Shown here: positions 1-8,457 of the stretch, piece after piece
Position numbering within the stretch: the stretch's first letter is position 1
How the letters are laid out: each line of letters opens with the position of its first letter
Program-made: the position numbers and the translations under genes
The notes under the pieces: generated by a model
What the model was told of the DNA's origin: nothing
What the model saw: only the letters and a program-made list of their open reading frames with translations
Databases searched by the model: none
Assembly: GCA_030530875.1 (NCBI GenBank)
Contig: JAUMUD010000001.1
Span: 84,286 to 148,285, forward strand
DNA: 64,000 nt
Reading direction: 5' to 3'
Origin: Corynebacterium sp.
Lineage (GTDB): Bacteria; Actinomycetota; Actinomycetes; Mycobacteriales; Mycobacteriaceae

Positions 1-1
1 T

Positions 2-115
2 GTTACCACCCACTCCTTGGTGATGCGCAGTCGTTCAGGCACCGTTCGTTACATCACTTCTCAGCATCAAATTGCCAAGCTCAATGAGTATTTTGCCCAC
101 CAAGGTGAACTCTAG
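2..115 (+). CDS. glpX: GlpX-type fructose-1,6-bisphosphatase, C-terminal end (partial)
   Basis: The reading frame is open from the window edge and ends at TAG 113-115, giving the last 37 residues. The segment [12 protein letters not shown] resembles the C-terminal part of class II fructose-1,6-bisphosphatases, the gluconeogenic enzymes that dephosphorylate fructose-1,6-bisphosphate. The next gene is fumC, the same neighbour as in mycobacteria and corynebacteria (known synteny, from memory). The active-site region lies outside the window, so the call rests on a short tail plus context. The 60-base gap to fumC leaves co-transcription possible. Confidence 0.6.
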   Translation, partial: VTTHSLVMRSRSGTVRYITSQHQIAKLNEYFAHQGEL

Positions 116-175
116 AAGCTGACACTGAGTACAATCGACTCTAGTTCATTTATTCACGATCGATTCGGAGAGATT

Positions 176-1558
176 ATGACTGAATATCGCATTGAGCATG
201 ACACAATGGGCGAAGTAAAGGTGCCCGTTGATGCACTGTGGCGCGCACAAACCCAGCGCGCTGTGGAGAATTTCCCAATCTCTGGTCGCGGTCTGGAATC
301 CACCCAGATTCGTGCGATGGGTCTGCTCAAGGCAGCCTGCGCCCAGGTCAACAAGGACCGTGGTCTTCTTGATCCAGCACAGGCTGATGCCATCATTGCC
401 GCCGCCAAGGAAATTGCTGATGGTAAGCATGATGACCAGTTCCCTATTGATGTTTTCCAGACTGGTTCTGGTACCTCATCGAATATGAACACCAATGAGG
501 TGATTGCTTCCATCGCCCATAAGAATGGCGTTGAGGTTCACCCAAATGACCACGTCAATATGGGTCAGTCCTCCAATGACACCTTCCCAACCGCAACCCA
601 TGTGGCTGCCACCGAAGCTGCCGTGAAGGATCTGATTCCAGGTCTGCGTGAGCTCCATGATTCCCTCGAGGCTAAGGCCAAGGAATGGGAGCATATCGTC
701 AAGTCCGGCCGCACCCACCTCATGGATGCTGTGCCAGTGACCCTTGGCCAGGAGTTCTCCGGCTACGCCCGCCAAATTGCTGCGGGTATTGAGCGAATCG
801 AAGCTACTCTTCCACGCCTCGGTGAGCTCCCAATTGGTGGTACTGCTGTCGGTACCGGCCTTAATACCCCAGCTGATTTCGGCGCCAAGGTGACTGCCGA
901 ACTGGTCAAACTCACCGGCGTTGAGGAACTGCGCGAGTGCGTTAACCACTTTGAGGCTCAGGCTGCCCGCGATGGCCTGGTTGAGTTCTCTGGCGCAATG
1001 CGCACCGTGGCTGTTTCCCTCAACAAGATTGCCAATGACATCCGCTGGATGGGTTCCGGCCCACTGACTGGTCTTGGTGAGATTCACCTTCCTGACCTGC
1101 AGCCAGGCTCCTCCATCATGCCAGGTAAGGTCAACCCAGTGCTCTGCGAGACTGCAACCCAGGTTGCTGCCCAGGTTATCGGCAATGATGCTGCTGTGGC
1201 CTTCGGTGGCTCCCAGGGCGCATTCGAGCTCAATGTCTTCATCCCAATGATGGCACGCAATGTTCTCGAATCTGCTCGCCTGCTGGCCAATACCGCTCGC
1301 GTCTTTGCTCATAGGCTTGTCGACGGTATCGAGCCAAACACTGAGCGCATGCGTACGCTGGCTGAGTCCTCCCCTTCCATTGTGACCCCTCTCAATAGCG
1401 CTATCGGCTATGAGAATGCCGCCAAGGTGGCTAAGACCGCTTTGAAGGAAGGCAAGACCATCCGCCAGACGGTCATCGACCTCGGTTTTGATATCAGCAT
1501 TGAGGAACTGGATAAGCGCCTCAACGTGCTCGATATGTGCAATACTGACCGCGACTAA
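176..1558 (+). CDS. fumC: Class II fumarate hydratase
   Basis: The 460-residue protein is a class II (iron-independent) fumarase, which hydrates fumarate to L-malate in the TCA cycle in the cytosol. Diagnostic features are visible: the [10 protein letters not shown] segment near residue 95, SGRTHLMDA near residue 177 and the superfamily signature [11 protein letters not shown] near residue 306, which carries the catalytic serine loop. Length is normal for the family. The ATG at 176 follows CGGAGAG, a usable ribosome binding site. The gene lies after glpX and ends in a strong intrinsic terminator. A closely related aspartase or argininosuccinate lyase is unlikely given these motifs. Confidence 0.96.
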   Translation: MTEYRIEHDTMGEVKVPVDALWRAQTQRAVENFPISGRGLESTQIRAMGLLKAACAQVNKDRGLLDPAQADAIIAAAKEIADGKHDDQFPIDVFQTGSGTSSNMNTNEVIASIAHKNGVEVHPNDHVNMGQSSNDTFPTATHVAATEAAVKDLIPGLRELHDSLEAKAKEWEHIVKSGRTHLMDAVPVTLGQEFSGYARQIAAGIERIEATLPRLGELPIGGTAVGTGLNTPADFGAKVTAELVKLTGVEELRECVNHFEAQAARDGLVEFSGAMRTVAVSLNKIANDIRWMGSGPLTGLGEIHLPDLQPGSSIMPGKVNPVLCETATQVAAQVIGNDAAVAFGGSQGAFELNVFIPMMARNVLESARLLANTARVFAHRLVDGIEPNTERMRTLAESSPSIVTPLNSAIGYENAAKVAKTALKEGKTIRQTVIDLGFDISIEELDKRLNVLDMCNTDRD

Positions 1559-1566
1559 AGCAAAAG

Positions 1567-1607
1567 AAAGCTGCTCCTAGGGAAAATTCCCTAGGAGCAG
1601 CTTTTCT
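1567..1607 (+). terminator. Intrinsic terminator after fumC
   Basis: A near-perfect stem of about 17 bp around an AA loop (arms AGCTGCTCCTAGGGAA and its complement) is followed by TTTTCTGT. It lies between the fumC stop and the convergent GntR gene and could also serve the minus strand, where the flank reads CTTTTGC. Confidence 0.9.
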
Positions 1608-1618
1608 GTGTTCGGAAC

Positions 1619-2266
1619 TTAGTAAGAACTATATTCCCCGCGATTAACCACTTCATCACGGATAACAGCCTCAGCCTGGTGGAAATAATCCTCGAGCAGA
1701 ATATAAGCCTTATCCAGCTCACCACGGCTAAGTGCATTGGCAATGGCACGGTTGGCATCCACGAATGGGCTGTGGGAAATTGACCAGTCAGTTGGGGTCA
1801 TAAAGGCAAGACGGGCCTGGGCCATAATCAGCCGCATATCCTGGCTGAGTCTCTCACAGCCAACACCGTCAACCAAGGCCAGGTGGAACTTTGAGTTAGC
1901 CGTGCCAACGGCCTGCCAGTCGCCCTCAGTACGCGCTGCCTCGGCCTCATCACAGGCCTCCAACATGATACGGCAGGTCTCATGGGGTGGGAGGGTACGC
2001 AAGGCGCCGAGTTCAACGAAGCGTCGATAAGCATAAATATCAGCGAGGTCCTCTTCATGAATTTCACGAATAAAGACTCCGCGACGTGGATAATGGACCG
2101 CTAAACCCTGCGCGCAGACAATTCGAAATGCCTCACGAAGCGTATTTCGCGAAACTCCAAATTCGCTACAAAAGGCATGCTCATGCAGCTGTTGCCCCGG
2201 TACGAGCTCACCACGGGCAATCTTGACGCTTATGTCATTGGTTAGTTGATCCACAATGCCTGCCAT
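1619..2266 (-). CDS. GntR-family (FadR/FCD-type) transcriptional regulator of the 5-oxoproline operon
   Basis: The 215-residue protein has an N-terminal winged helix-turn-helix (residues about 8-70, with the GVSRNTLREAFR recognition helix) and an all-helical FCD ligand domain from about residue 80, where acidic and histidine residues (for example H136 in SKFHLALVD) commonly bind a metal and a carboxylate ligand. It is divergent from the NRAMP-pxpABC genes, so it probably controls them; the effector could be 5-oxoproline or a related acid (inference). The minus-strand -10 TAATCT (2278-2273) lies 6 nt before the ATG, so a leaderless mRNA is likely. A FadR-type operator sits in the shared intergenic region. 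Confidence 0.85.
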   Translation of the reverse strand: MAGIVDQLTNDISVKIARGELVPGQQLHEHAFCSEFGVSRNTLREAFRIVCAQGLAVHYPRRGVFIREIHEEDLADIYAYRRFVELGALRTLPPHETCRIMLEACDEAEAARTEGDWQAVGTANSKFHLALVDGVGCERLSQDMRLIMAQARLAFMTPTDWSISHSPFVDANRAIANALSRGELDKAYILLEDYFHQAEAVIRDEVVNRGEYSSY

Positions 2267-2320
2267 ATTTACAGATTACCTAAATGTAGATTTATTGTCA
2301 CACGAATTCCCCTGACCTCG

Positions 2321-2331
2321 TTGTTCAACAA
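2321..2331. promoter_or_regulatory. FadR/GntR-type operator
   Basis: TTGTTCAACAA is a perfect 5+1+5 palindrome and matches the FadR-subfamily consensus TNGTNNNACNA at all fixed positions. It lies midway between the divergent GntR gene and the plus-strand promoter at 2348-2376, the expected place for autoregulation and control of the transporter-pxp genes. Binding is inferred, not shown. Confidence 0.65.
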
Positions 2332-2347
2332 TCCCTACGTTTTTCGC

Positions 2348-2376
2348 TTGAAAATTATAACGAAATAGTAGATAAT
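2348..2376 (+). promoter_or_regulatory. Predicted promoter of the NRAMP-pxpABC operon
   Basis: A -35 element TTGAAA (2348-2353), a 17-nt spacer and a -10 element GATAAT (2371-2376) precede the transporter gene. The predicted start near 2383 gives a short leader carrying AGAGAGG as ribosome binding site. Confidence 0.6.
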
Positions 2377-2409
2377 AACTGCACACAGTTAGAAAGAGAG
2401 GTTCGCGTG

Positions 2410-3594
2410 ATGAACACAAAGAAAAACGCCTTATTAGGCGCAATTTTCCTAATGGCGACAAGCGCCATTGGGCCCGGCTTCCTGACCCAAACCGCGAACT
2501 TCACCCAGAAAATGGGCGCGGCATTTGCATTTGCAATTTTGATCTCAATATTGATTGATATTGCAGTCCAATTAAATGTGTGGCGCGTTATTGGCGCGAC
2601 ACGCATGCGCGCGCAGGAACTCGGAAACACCCTGGTTCCTGGTCTGGGATGGGTTCTTGCAGTCCTGATTGCTATTGGTGGCCTGGTCTTCAACATTGGC
2701 AATATTGCTGGTGGTGGACTGGGCCTTAATGCGTTATTAGGGCTGGATGCTAAATGGGGTGGCGTGATTACCGCCGTCATCGCAATTATCTTCTTTGCCT
2801 CAGCACGCCTCGGTGTTGCTTTGGATAAGCTCCTTGTTGTTTTGGGTGTGCTGATGATGCTACTCACCCTCTATGTCTGCGTGGTGGCTCATCCACCCGT
2901 GGGCGATGCGCTGAAGAACACAGTGCTGCCGGAAAAGGTTGATGGTGTGGTCATTACCACCCTGGTGGGTGGTACCGTCGGTGGCTATATCACCTATGCC
3001 GGTGCGCATAAGATGCTGGATTCCGGCGAAACGGACCTGAAGGCAATTTCCCGCTCCTCCGTAACCGGTATTCTCCTTACCGGTGTGATGCGTGTGCTGC
3101 TCTTCTTGGCTGTACTCGGTGTGGTTGCTGGTGGTGTGAGCCTGGCTGAAGCTTCCAATCCTGCCGGCGCTGCTTTCGAATCCGCTGCGGGCACTATCGG
3201 CCTCCGCTTCTTTGGTGTTGTGCTGTGGGCTGCGTCGCTAAGCTCGGTCATTGGTGCGTCCTACACCTCGGCATCCTTCTTGACCAAGACAAATGCGACA
3301 AAGACCGTTCAGAATGCAATTACCATTGTCTTCATTCTGATTTCCTGCGCCGTATTCTTCTTCAACGGCACTGCCCCGAAGAACCTGCTGATTTTCGCTG
3401 GTGCCTTCAACGGTCTGGTACTGCCAATTGGCTTCAGCATCATTATTTTCATCGCGCTCTTCCGTCCACGCGGTTTGCTGCGTGACCGTCCTTATCCAAA
3501 GTGGCTGATTGCTATTGGTTTTATCGCGCTGATTGTGGCATGGTTCCTTGCCTACAAGTCCTTCGGTGGCGTATTCAACCTGCTCAAGGGCTAA
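2410..3594 (+). CDS. NRAMP-like transporter (YcsG type) of the 5-oxoproline locus
   Basis: The 394-residue polytopic membrane protein has about 11 hydrophobic segments. Its first helix contains the SAIGPGFLTQT motif, the variant of the NRAMP helix-1 metal motif found in YcsG-type proteins; canonical NRAMPs have a DPGN sequence there, so proton-coupled Mn/Fe transport should not be assumed. In Bacillus subtilis ycsG sits with the pxp genes, as here, so uptake of 5-oxoproline or a related substrate is a reasonable inference. The ATG at 2410 is 8 nt after AGAGAGG; a GTG at 2407 is an alternative start. It is followed after 34 nt by pxpA. Confidence 0.8.
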   Translation: MNTKKNALLGAIFLMATSAIGPGFLTQTANFTQKMGAAFAFAILISILIDIAVQLNVWRVIGATRMRAQELGNTLVPGLGWVLAVLIAIGGLVFNIGNIAGGGLGLNALLGLDAKWGGVITAVIAIIFFASARLGVALDKLLVVLGVLMMLLTLYVCVVAHPPVGDALKNTVLPEKVDGVVITTLVGGTVGGYITYAGAHKMLDSGETDLKAISRSSVTGILLTGVMRVLLFLAVLGVVAGGVSLAEASNPAGAAFESAAGTIGLRFFGVVLWAASLSSVIGASYTSASFLTKTNATKTVQNAITIVFILISCAVFFFNGTAPKNLLIFAGAFNGLVLPIGFSIIIFIALFRPRGLLRDRPYPKWLIAIGFIALIVAWFLAYKSFGGVFNLLKG

Positions 3595-3628
3595 ATCAGT
3601 AGAAATCACACAGTAGAAAGTTACTTCC

Positions 3629-4300
3629 ATGGTTGACCTCAATGCAGATCTCGGCGAAAGCTTCGGCTCCTACCGAATCGGAAATGATGACATTATCTCC
3701 ATCGTGGACCGCGCCAATATTGCCTGTGGCTTCCACGCTGGCGATCCGCTAGTTATCAAGAAAGCCTGCCAGCAAGCCACTGAAGCTGGTGCGCTCATCG
3801 GCGCCCATGTTGGCTACCGCGACCTAGCTGGCTTTGGCCGCCGCTTCATTGCCTATGATCCTGCCACCTTGCAGGCGGAAATTGAATATCAAATTGGTGC
3901 TCTTTCCGCCTTTGGTGAGGTCAGCTATGTGAAGCCCCATGGCGCACTCTATAACTACGCTTGTATGAACAAAGACCAAGCTATGCCTATTATTCATGCC
4001 CTTTTGGCTTATGATCCTGCGCTTTCTCTCATGTGCCTGGCCAATTCCCCAATTATTGGCTGGGCTGAGGAAGCCGGACTTGCCACAATTTCTGAGGCTT
4101 TCGCTGACCGTGCCTACAATCCGGATGGCACGCTCGTGGCGCGCTCCCAGCCCGGCGCAGTTTTGCGTTTCGACGATGCCCTCGCCCAAGCTCGCTCCAT
4201 GATTGAAAAGGAGTCGGCCGATAGTATCTGTGTGCATGGTGATAGTGAGGGGGCACTGAAGCTAGCCCACGCTATTAGGGAGGTGCTCGATGGAGTTTAG
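3629..4300 (+). CDS. pxpA: 5-oxoprolinase subunit A (LamB/YcsF family)
   Basis: The 223-residue protein starts with DLNADLGESFG and contains the ANIACGFHAGDP and GAHVGYRDLAGFGRR segments that define the LamB/YcsF family. PxpA with PxpB and PxpC forms the prokaryotic ATP-dependent 5-oxoprolinase that opens 5-oxoproline to glutamate, a damage-repair and scavenging reaction in the cytosol. It is slightly shorter than the usual 245-255 residues but keeps the conserved blocks. The end overlaps pxpB by 11 nt, indicating translational coupling. Confidence 0.93.
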   Translation: MVDLNADLGESFGSYRIGNDDIISIVDRANIACGFHAGDPLVIKKACQQATEAGALIGAHVGYRDLAGFGRRFIAYDPATLQAEIEYQIGALSAFGEVSYVKPHGALYNYACMNKDQAMPIIHALLAYDPALSLMCLANSPIIGWAEEAGLATISEAFADRAYNPDGTLVARSQPGAVLRFDDALAQARSMIEKESADSICVHGDSEGALKLAHAIREVLDGV

Positions 4301-4880
4301 GCCCTGCGGCTTAGAGGCCGTATTGATTGAACTTGGCGATTCCGAACGCCACATGCTGGTGGAGAATTTCCGACATCATGCCCCGCAGTACCGTATTGTG
4401 CCGGCTGCCCAGACTCTGCTTGTCTATGGCAACCCACAAGAGATCAAAGATACTATTGCGACTTTTAACCTCGAGGGCACCTGTACCAGGGATAAAGACA
4501 CCGTAGTCGAGATTCCGGTGCGATATGACGGCCCCGATCTTGAGCGTGCTGCTGCCCTTGCTAATAAGAGTGTTGAGGCTCTCATCCGTTGGCATCAGGA
4601 TGGTAAGTGGGTTGCTGATTTTGGTGGCTTCTCCCCTGGCTTTATGTATCTCACCCGCGATAATGAGCCCATTGATTTCCCACGCCTCGAGACCCCACGT
4701 CCACGCCTTGAGGCTGGTTCAGTCGGTCTTGCAGGTCTTTTTAGCGGCATTTATCCGCAGGCTAGCCCTGGTGGTTGGAATATTATTGGCCACACGGACT
4801 CGGTTTTGTGGGACATTGATCGCGATGCGCCTTCTTTGATTACTCCCGGTGACCGGGTGACTTTTAGGAGCGTGAACTAA
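4290..4880 (+). CDS. pxpB: 5-oxoprolinase subunit B (KipI family)
   Basis: The 196-residue protein is a KipI/PxpB subunit, recognised by VEIPVRYDGPDLE, the FGGFSPGFMYLT block near residue 115 and the ending GWNIIGHTD...PSLITPGDRVTF, all typical of the carboxyltransferase-domain family. It works with PxpA and PxpC in ATP-driven hydrolysis of 5-oxoproline. The Bacillus name KipI (kinase inhibitor) reflects an older function that should not be transferred. The gene overlaps pxpA by 11 nt upstream and pxpC by 1 nt downstream (TAATG). Confidence 0.93.
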   Translation: MEFRPCGLEAVLIELGDSERHMLVENFRHHAPQYRIVPAAQTLLVYGNPQEIKDTIATFNLEGTCTRDKDTVVEIPVRYDGPDLERAAALANKSVEALIRWHQDGKWVADFGGFSPGFMYLTRDNEPIDFPRLETPRPRLEAGSVGLAGLFSGIYPQASPGGWNIIGHTDSVLWDIDRDAPSLITPGDRVTFRSVN

Positions 4881-5725
4881 TGCTTCGTATAATCCAGCCC
4901 GCTGCCCAAATGCTTATTGAGGATGCCGGTCGATATGATTACATGTCCCAGGGCATCCCAGTTGGTGGCTTCTATGACAGGACTTCTGCCCGGCGCGCAA
5001 ATAGCTTGGTCGGCAATGAGCCCAATAGCCCAGTTGTGGAAATTCTTGGCGGAAATGCCATTTTTGAGGTTATTTCCGCAGGTTATATCACGATATGCGG
5101 TTTTAATGCGCCGATCACCATTGATGAGCAGCACTTTTATACCAATGAGCTTATCTATGTGCGTCCCGGTCAGCGTATCCATCTTGGTATAGCTGATAAT
5201 GGTGCCCGCAGTTATCTTGCTCTTCAGGGTGGGGTGCAGTGTCAGCGCATTCTTGGTAGCTCTAGTCGAGATATTCTCTCCAATATTGGCCCAGAACCCT
5301 TGGCTGCAGGCGACACTATTGAGGCTGGTGAGAAGACCGACTGGGCACCGCGCATTGGCACTATTCCTAATTACACCCCATCCAAGGCACAGTTCGCAGT
5401 AGTACTTGGACCACGCGATGATTGGTTCGATACCGAGGAGCTCTTTAACCAGGAATTCAGTGTCGAATCCGCTTCGAATCGCATTGGCATTCGTCTTAAA
5501 GCTACGCGTCCACTGAGTTTTACCAAGCACGAATCCCTCCCATCCGAGGGTATTGTGCGTGGTTCCATACAGGTGCCACCAGATGGTAACCCAGTAATTT
5601 TTGGCCCGGATCACCCCATCACCGGCGGTTATCCTGTGATTGGCGTTTTAGTGCCCACAGCCAGCGACTACACCGCCCAATTATTACCGGGTGAAAAAAT
5701 ACACTTCATAAAATTTTGCACTTAG
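4880..5725 (+). CDS. pxpC: 5-oxoprolinase subunit C (KipA/biotin-dependent carboxyltransferase family)
   Basis: The 281-residue protein belongs to the KipA/PxpC family, seen in the N-terminal QDAGR-like EDAGRYDYMSQGIPVGGFYD block, LVGNEPNSPVVEI and the QVPPDGNPVIFGPDHPITGGYPVIG block near residue 230. It completes the PxpABC 5-oxoprolinase. The start codon overlaps the pxpB stop in TAATG. The stop codon TAG (5723-5725) lies inside a palindrome and a predicted promoter for the next gene, so the operon end and the tetR control region share bases. Confidence 0.93.
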   Translation: MLRIIQPAAQMLIEDAGRYDYMSQGIPVGGFYDRTSARRANSLVGNEPNSPVVEILGGNAIFEVISAGYITICGFNAPITIDEQHFYTNELIYVRPGQRIHLGIADNGARSYLALQGGVQCQRILGSSSRDILSNIGPEPLAAGDTIEAGEKTDWAPRIGTIPNYTPSKAQFAVVLGPRDDWFDTEELFNQEFSVESASNRIGIRLKATRPLSFTKHESLPSEGIVRGSIQVPPDGNPVIFGPDHPITGGYPVIGVLVPTASDYTAQLLPGEKIHFIKFCT

Positions 5726-5744
5726 TGCACTTTGGGTGTAGACT
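5716..5744 (+). promoter_or_regulatory. Predicted leaderless promoter of the tetR-MFS operon with palindromic operator
   Basis: The -35 TTGCAC (5716-5721) and -10 TAGACT (5739-5744) are 17 nt apart, and the ATG at 5752 starts 7 nt after the -10, so transcription should begin at or next to the start codon. The palindrome TGCACTTAGTGCA (5717-5729) covers the -35 and the pxpC stop codon, where a TetR repressor would block RNA polymerase. Regulation is inferred. Confidence 0.65.
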
Positions 5745-5751
5745 TCAATAC

Positions 5752-6354
5752 ATGCCAAGCTTAAGAGAAAGAAAGCGTCGAGCCACGGCTTCGGCGATCA
5801 CGGAACATGCCGTGAAACTTGCTCTCGAGCACGGCGCAGACAATGTTACTGTCGAAGATATTTGTGATGCCGCGAATATTTCCAAGCGCACTTTCTTCAA
5901 CTATGTGGAGACCAAGGAGGCCGCTATTTATGGGCCTCCCCCACTCCCACTAACGGAGGAAGAAAAAGAGGAATTCGCAAGCACAAAGAAGGACAATGTG
6001 CTGCGTGCCGCGCTCGAGTCATTCTTCGCGCACATCGCATTAGACGATGCCTCCCGCGAGATTATGCAGCTGCGTAAGCGCTTAATCAAAGAAAAGGCCG
6101 ACCATATTACGCCCTTTGGCAATGGTCTTTTCGCCCTCATCCACTCCATTTCCGGTGCACTGACTATGTATTTTGACAAGTGGCCGGAAGAAAAAATCAT
6201 TGAGGATGAGGCCCGCGTCACTGCCAGCCTTGCCTTTACCGCCGTTCAAATCGGATTCTTCCGTTGGCTTAATAGCAAGGAATTAGAACCACAAGACTGC
6301 ATAGCATATGCAGTCAATGCGCTGACCGACATCAGCCGCGTTATTGAAAAGTAG
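5752..6354 (+). CDS. TetR-family regulator of the adjacent drug exporter
   Basis: The 200-residue protein has a TetR N-terminal helix-turn-helix (residues about 10-55, with VTVEDICDAANISKRTFFNYVETKEAA) followed by a helical ligand domain. The start MPSLRERKRR was chosen over upstream TTG codons because a -10 lies 7 nt before this ATG and nothing upstream resembles the family. The MFS exporter begins 26 nt downstream in the same direction, the usual repressor-efflux pump pairing. The ligand is unknown. Confidence 0.88.
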   Translation: MPSLRERKRRATASAITEHAVKLALEHGADNVTVEDICDAANISKRTFFNYVETKEAAIYGPPPLPLTEEEKEEFASTKKDNVLRAALESFFAHIALDDASREIMQLRKRLIKEKADHITPFGNGLFALIHSISGALTMYFDKWPEEKIIEDEARVTASLAFTAVQIGFFRWLNSKELEPQDCIAYAVNALTDISRVIEK

Positions 6355-6380
6355 CATTTAAAAATTCAAAAAGGACACTA

Positions 6381-7934
6381 ATGACTAACACTACCGCTTC
6401 AGGACCAAAGCAACTGGTCACGCAGCGTCAAATTTATTGGATCCTGGCCTCCTTGATGGCAACCATGCTGTTGTCTTCCCTTGACCAGATGATTTTCTCC
6501 ACCGCTCTGCCAACCATCGTAGGTGACCTCGGTGGCGTCGACCACATGATGTGGGTGGCTACCGCCTACCTCCTCGCAGAGACTGTGGTTATGCCTATCT
6601 ACGGCAAACTTGGCGATATTATCGGCCGTAAGAGCCTCTTTATCTTCGCTATTTCTGTCTTCCTTGTCGGCTCTATTATTGGTGGTCTTGCCACCAATAT
6701 GGGCATTTTGATTCTTGCCCGCGCTGTGCAGGGTCTTGGTGCTGGCGGCTCTATGCTGCTCTCCCAGGCCATTATCGCCGATGTTGTTTCTGCCCGTGAG
6801 CGTGGCCGCTACATGGGTATTATGGGCGGTGTTTTCGGTCTCTCCTCCGTTCTTGGCCCAACTCTTGGTGGCTACTTCACTGAAGGTCCTGGCTGGCGCT
6901 GGGCTTTCTGGCTCAACCTCCCAGTTGGCGTGATTGCTATCGCCATTGCTTTATGGCAAATGCGTCTTCCTAAGCGTGAGCGTCAGCCACTGCAGTGGGA
7001 CTACCTGGGTACTGTATTCTCCATTATTTCTGCTGGTTCCCTGGTTCTTGCGTGTTCCTGGGGCGGTAACCGCTACGCTTGGACTTCCACGGAAATCCTC
7101 AGCCTCTTCGCTGTCTTCGTAGTAACCGCAATCATCCTGGTTATTGTTGAGCTGCGTGCAAAGAACCCACTTATCCCAATGAACTTCTTTGCTAACCGCA
7201 ACTTCACCCTTACCACCATCGGTGGCCTCATCATTGGTATTGTGATGTTCGGTCTTATCGGCTACCTGCCTACCTACATGCAGATGGTTCACGGCATTTC
7301 CGCCACCGAAGCTGGCTATATGATGATCCCAATGATGGTTGGTATGCTCGGTTGCTCCATCTTGGTTGGTCGTCGCATTACCGCAACGGGTAATTACAAG
7401 CGCTACCCACTGATTGGTATTGTTCTTGTTATTATCGCAACCCTGCTTCTGCACACCCTGCACGTTTCTACCCCATTGTGGCAGCTTGGCGTGTACTTCT
7501 TCATCATCGGTCTTGGTCTTGGTTGCTGTATGCAGGTTCTGGTCCTCATCGTTCAGAACTCCCTGCCACTTTCCGTTGTTGGTTCCGCTACCGCTGTGAA
7601 TAACTTCTTCCGCCAGATTGGTGGTTCCATTGGTTCGGCTCTGGTTGGTGGTCTGTTCGTGGGTAACCTCACCAGGCTGCTTGAGGAGCGTATGCCAGCT
7701 GAGCTCGCTGCTCAGGCCGGCGGCATCAAGGAAAACTCCCTGACCCCAGCCCTGGTTAACCACCTCCCAGATCAGGTTCGCGAGATCATCATCACCGCCT
7801 ATAATGATGCTCTTACCCCAACCTTCCTCTACCTGGTTCCACTGGGCATCATCGCACTGATTCTCTTTGCCTTCATCACTCAGACGAAGCTCCGTGAGAC
7901 TGTGACTGACGAGCCAGCACCAGCTGCTGAATAA
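6381..7934 (+). CDS. DHA2-family MFS multidrug exporter (14 TM)
   Basis: The 517-residue membrane protein has about 14 hydrophobic segments and DHA2 landmarks: LDQMIFSTALPTIVGDLGG in helix 1, YGKLGDIIGRKSLF as loop 2-3 motif A, and a glycine-rich motif C around VFGLSSVLGPTLGGYF. It resembles proton-coupled drug exporters of the EmrB/QacA group. The substrate cannot be deduced. AAGGAC lies 6 nt before the ATG. It is co-directional with the TetR gene and ends in a strong terminator. Confidence 0.9.
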   Translation: MTNTTASGPKQLVTQRQIYWILASLMATMLLSSLDQMIFSTALPTIVGDLGGVDHMMWVATAYLLAETVVMPIYGKLGDIIGRKSLFIFAISVFLVGSIIGGLATNMGILILARAVQGLGAGGSMLLSQAIIADVVSARERGRYMGIMGGVFGLSSVLGPTLGGYFTEGPGWRWAFWLNLPVGVIAIAIALWQMRLPKRERQPLQWDYLGTVFSIISAGSLVLACSWGGNRYAWTSTEILSLFAVFVVTAIILVIVELRAKNPLIPMNFFANRNFTLTTIGGLIIGIVMFGLIGYLPTYMQMVHGISATEAGYMMIPMMVGMLGCSILVGRRITATGNYKRYPLIGIVLVIIATLLLHTLHVSTPLWQLGVYFFIIGLGLGCCMQVLVLIVQNSLPLSVVGSATAVNNFFRQIGGSIGSALVGGLFVGNLTRLLEERMPAELAAQAGGIKENSLTPALVNHLPDQVREIIITAYNDALTPTFLYLVPLGIIALILFAFITQTKLRETVTDEPAPAAE

Positions 7935-7948
7935 AATCCCAAAAACTA

Positions 7949-7980
7949 TGGCCCTAAGTATTCAACTTAGGGCCATTTTT
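7949..7980 (+). terminator. Intrinsic terminator after the DHA2 exporter
   Basis: An 11-bp perfect stem (TGGCCCTAAGT and complement, 5-nt loop) is followed by TTTTT. The T run reaches the stop codon region of the convergent GNAT gene, and the minus strand also has AGTTTTTGGG after the stem, so it may work in both directions. Confidence 0.9.
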
Positions 7981-8457
7981 CTATGTCAGGGAACTTTCCA
8001 AAACATATTCCATCAGATACGCATCACGCCAATGCTCATCCATATGCACCACCTTGTGCAAGGTCCCCACCTCAACAAAACCGGCCTTGGTATGAGTATG
8101 AATGGACGCCGTATTTTCCGGGAAAATCAGTGCATGAATCGCACCAAGTTCGCGATTCGAACAATGCTCAATCAGGGCCTTCAACAGTGCTGTACCAATG
8201 CCCTTTCCAGGCTCACCCACATATAGTGAATTTTCCACCGTCCATGGCCACCAGCCTGGTCGTGCACTAGCCCAACCAGTCACCGCACCTGATTCATCAC
8301 AGCTCACCAAGCACAAGTCAGCAATTTTGCCACCAATAAATTCCTCATAGCTATCAGGAAGACTAAACCGGTAACTGGCATTATGCCCCGCCACACCAGC
8401 CAAATAAATCTCCTTCACTGCAGGATAATCAGATTCCTGCATGAGTCGGATTTTCAC
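7981..8457 (-). CDS. GNAT-family N-acetyltransferase (phosphinothricin acetyltransferase-like)
   Basis: The 158-residue cytosolic protein carries the GNAT fold: SLYVGEPGKGIGTALLKALIEH holds the acetyl-CoA-binding V/x-G-x-G loop near residue 93, and the end (HTKAGFVEVG...WRDAYLMEY) matches the Pat/MnaT group that acetylates phosphinothricin, methionine sulfoximine or related amino acids. The real substrate is not known. The start is GTG at 8457, directly abutting the stop of the upstream gene (8458), so the two are probably one transcript. Confidence 0.85.
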   Translation of the reverse strand: MKIRLMQESDYPAVKEIYLAGVAGHNASYRFSLPDSYEEFIGGKIADLCLVSCDESGAVTGWASARPGWWPWTVENSLYVGEPGKGIGTALLKALIEHCSNRELGAIHALIFPENTASIHTHTKAGFVEVGTLHKVVHMDEHWRDAYLMEYVLESSLT

